In this document: positions 5,035-5,050 of the stretch, one piece after another | Layout: each line of letters opens with the position of its first letter | How positions within the stretch are numbered: position 1 is the stretch's first letter | Assembly: GCA_031263385.1 (NCBI GenBank) | Contig: JAISFX010000137.1 | Coordinates: forward strand, 1-5,050 | From: Lactobacillus sp. | GTDB lineage: Bacteria; Pseudomonadota; Alphaproteobacteria; RF32; CAG-239 | Direction of reading: 5' to 3' | Length of the DNA stretch: 5,050 nucleotides | Program-made: the position numbers and the translations under genes | The notes under the pieces: generated by a model | Databases searched by the model: none | Seen by the model: only the letters and a program-made list of their open reading frames with translations | Told to the model about the DNA's origin: nothing

Positions 5035-5050
5035 ATGAAGCATTTTTTAT
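5035..5050 (+). CDS. Start of an unidentified gene, cut by window edge
   Basis: Only five full codons (MKHFL) are visible. AGGAG at 5021-5025 lies 9 nt before this ATG, which is ideal spacing. The earlier ATG at 5027 is just 1 nt from AGGAG and stops after three codons, so 5035 is the credible start. A basic residue followed by hydrophobic ones could begin a signal peptide, but too little is seen to say what it encodes. Confidence 0.5.

Overview
The window reads as ordinary chromosomal DNA from a fairly AT-rich Gram-negative bacterium, most likely an alphaproteobacterium. The taxonomic guess rests on three things remembered from that class, not on a search. One is an exonuclease VII large subunit gene followed directly by an M23 peptidase with a 'DIQ.I.GLPP..VTP' segment. 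The second is an XseA protein ending in a Q-x-S-L-F tail. The third is a small DUF465 (YdcH-like) protein. I see no mobile element, CRISPR array, tRNA, rRNA or phage gene.

Left part, minus strand (1-1170): a compact three-gene operon read right to left. It encodes a small cupin protein, an HD-domain phosphohydrolase resembling YpgQ/YedJ, and a Nudix hydrolase cut by the window edge. The genes are separated by 2 nt and then overlap by 8 nt, so they are almost certainly co-transcribed and probably translationally coupled. Two nucleotide-type hydrolases together suggest nucleotide clean-up or small-molecule metabolism, but the substrate cannot be read from the sequence.

Divergent control region (1171-1264): about 94 nt hold candidate promoters in both directions and a 15-bp palindrome lying in the -35/-10 spacer of the leftward promoter. 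The rightward -10 sits so close to the xseA ATG that xseA may be transcribed leaderless.

Right part, plus strand (1265-4660): a likely four-gene operon made of xseA, a secreted M23 metallopeptidase, a stand-alone receiver-domain response regulator, and uppP (undecaprenyl-diphosphate phosphatase). xseA and the peptidase overlap by 35 nt, and the regulator and uppP are 2 nt apart. XseA serves DNA repair. The peptidase and UppP both serve peptidoglycan, and the regulator lies between them. Next come a promoter and a 59-residue DUF465 gene closed by a strong intrinsic terminator (4935-4969). After that, a new promoter and ribosome binding site lead into a gene whose first five codons are visible.

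I did not find a clearly new biological system. The points most worth following up are the dual-coding xseA/peptidase overlap, the putative clamp-binding tail of XseA, the leaderless xseA start, the palindromic operator, and the uncharacterised cupin-HD-Nudix operon.
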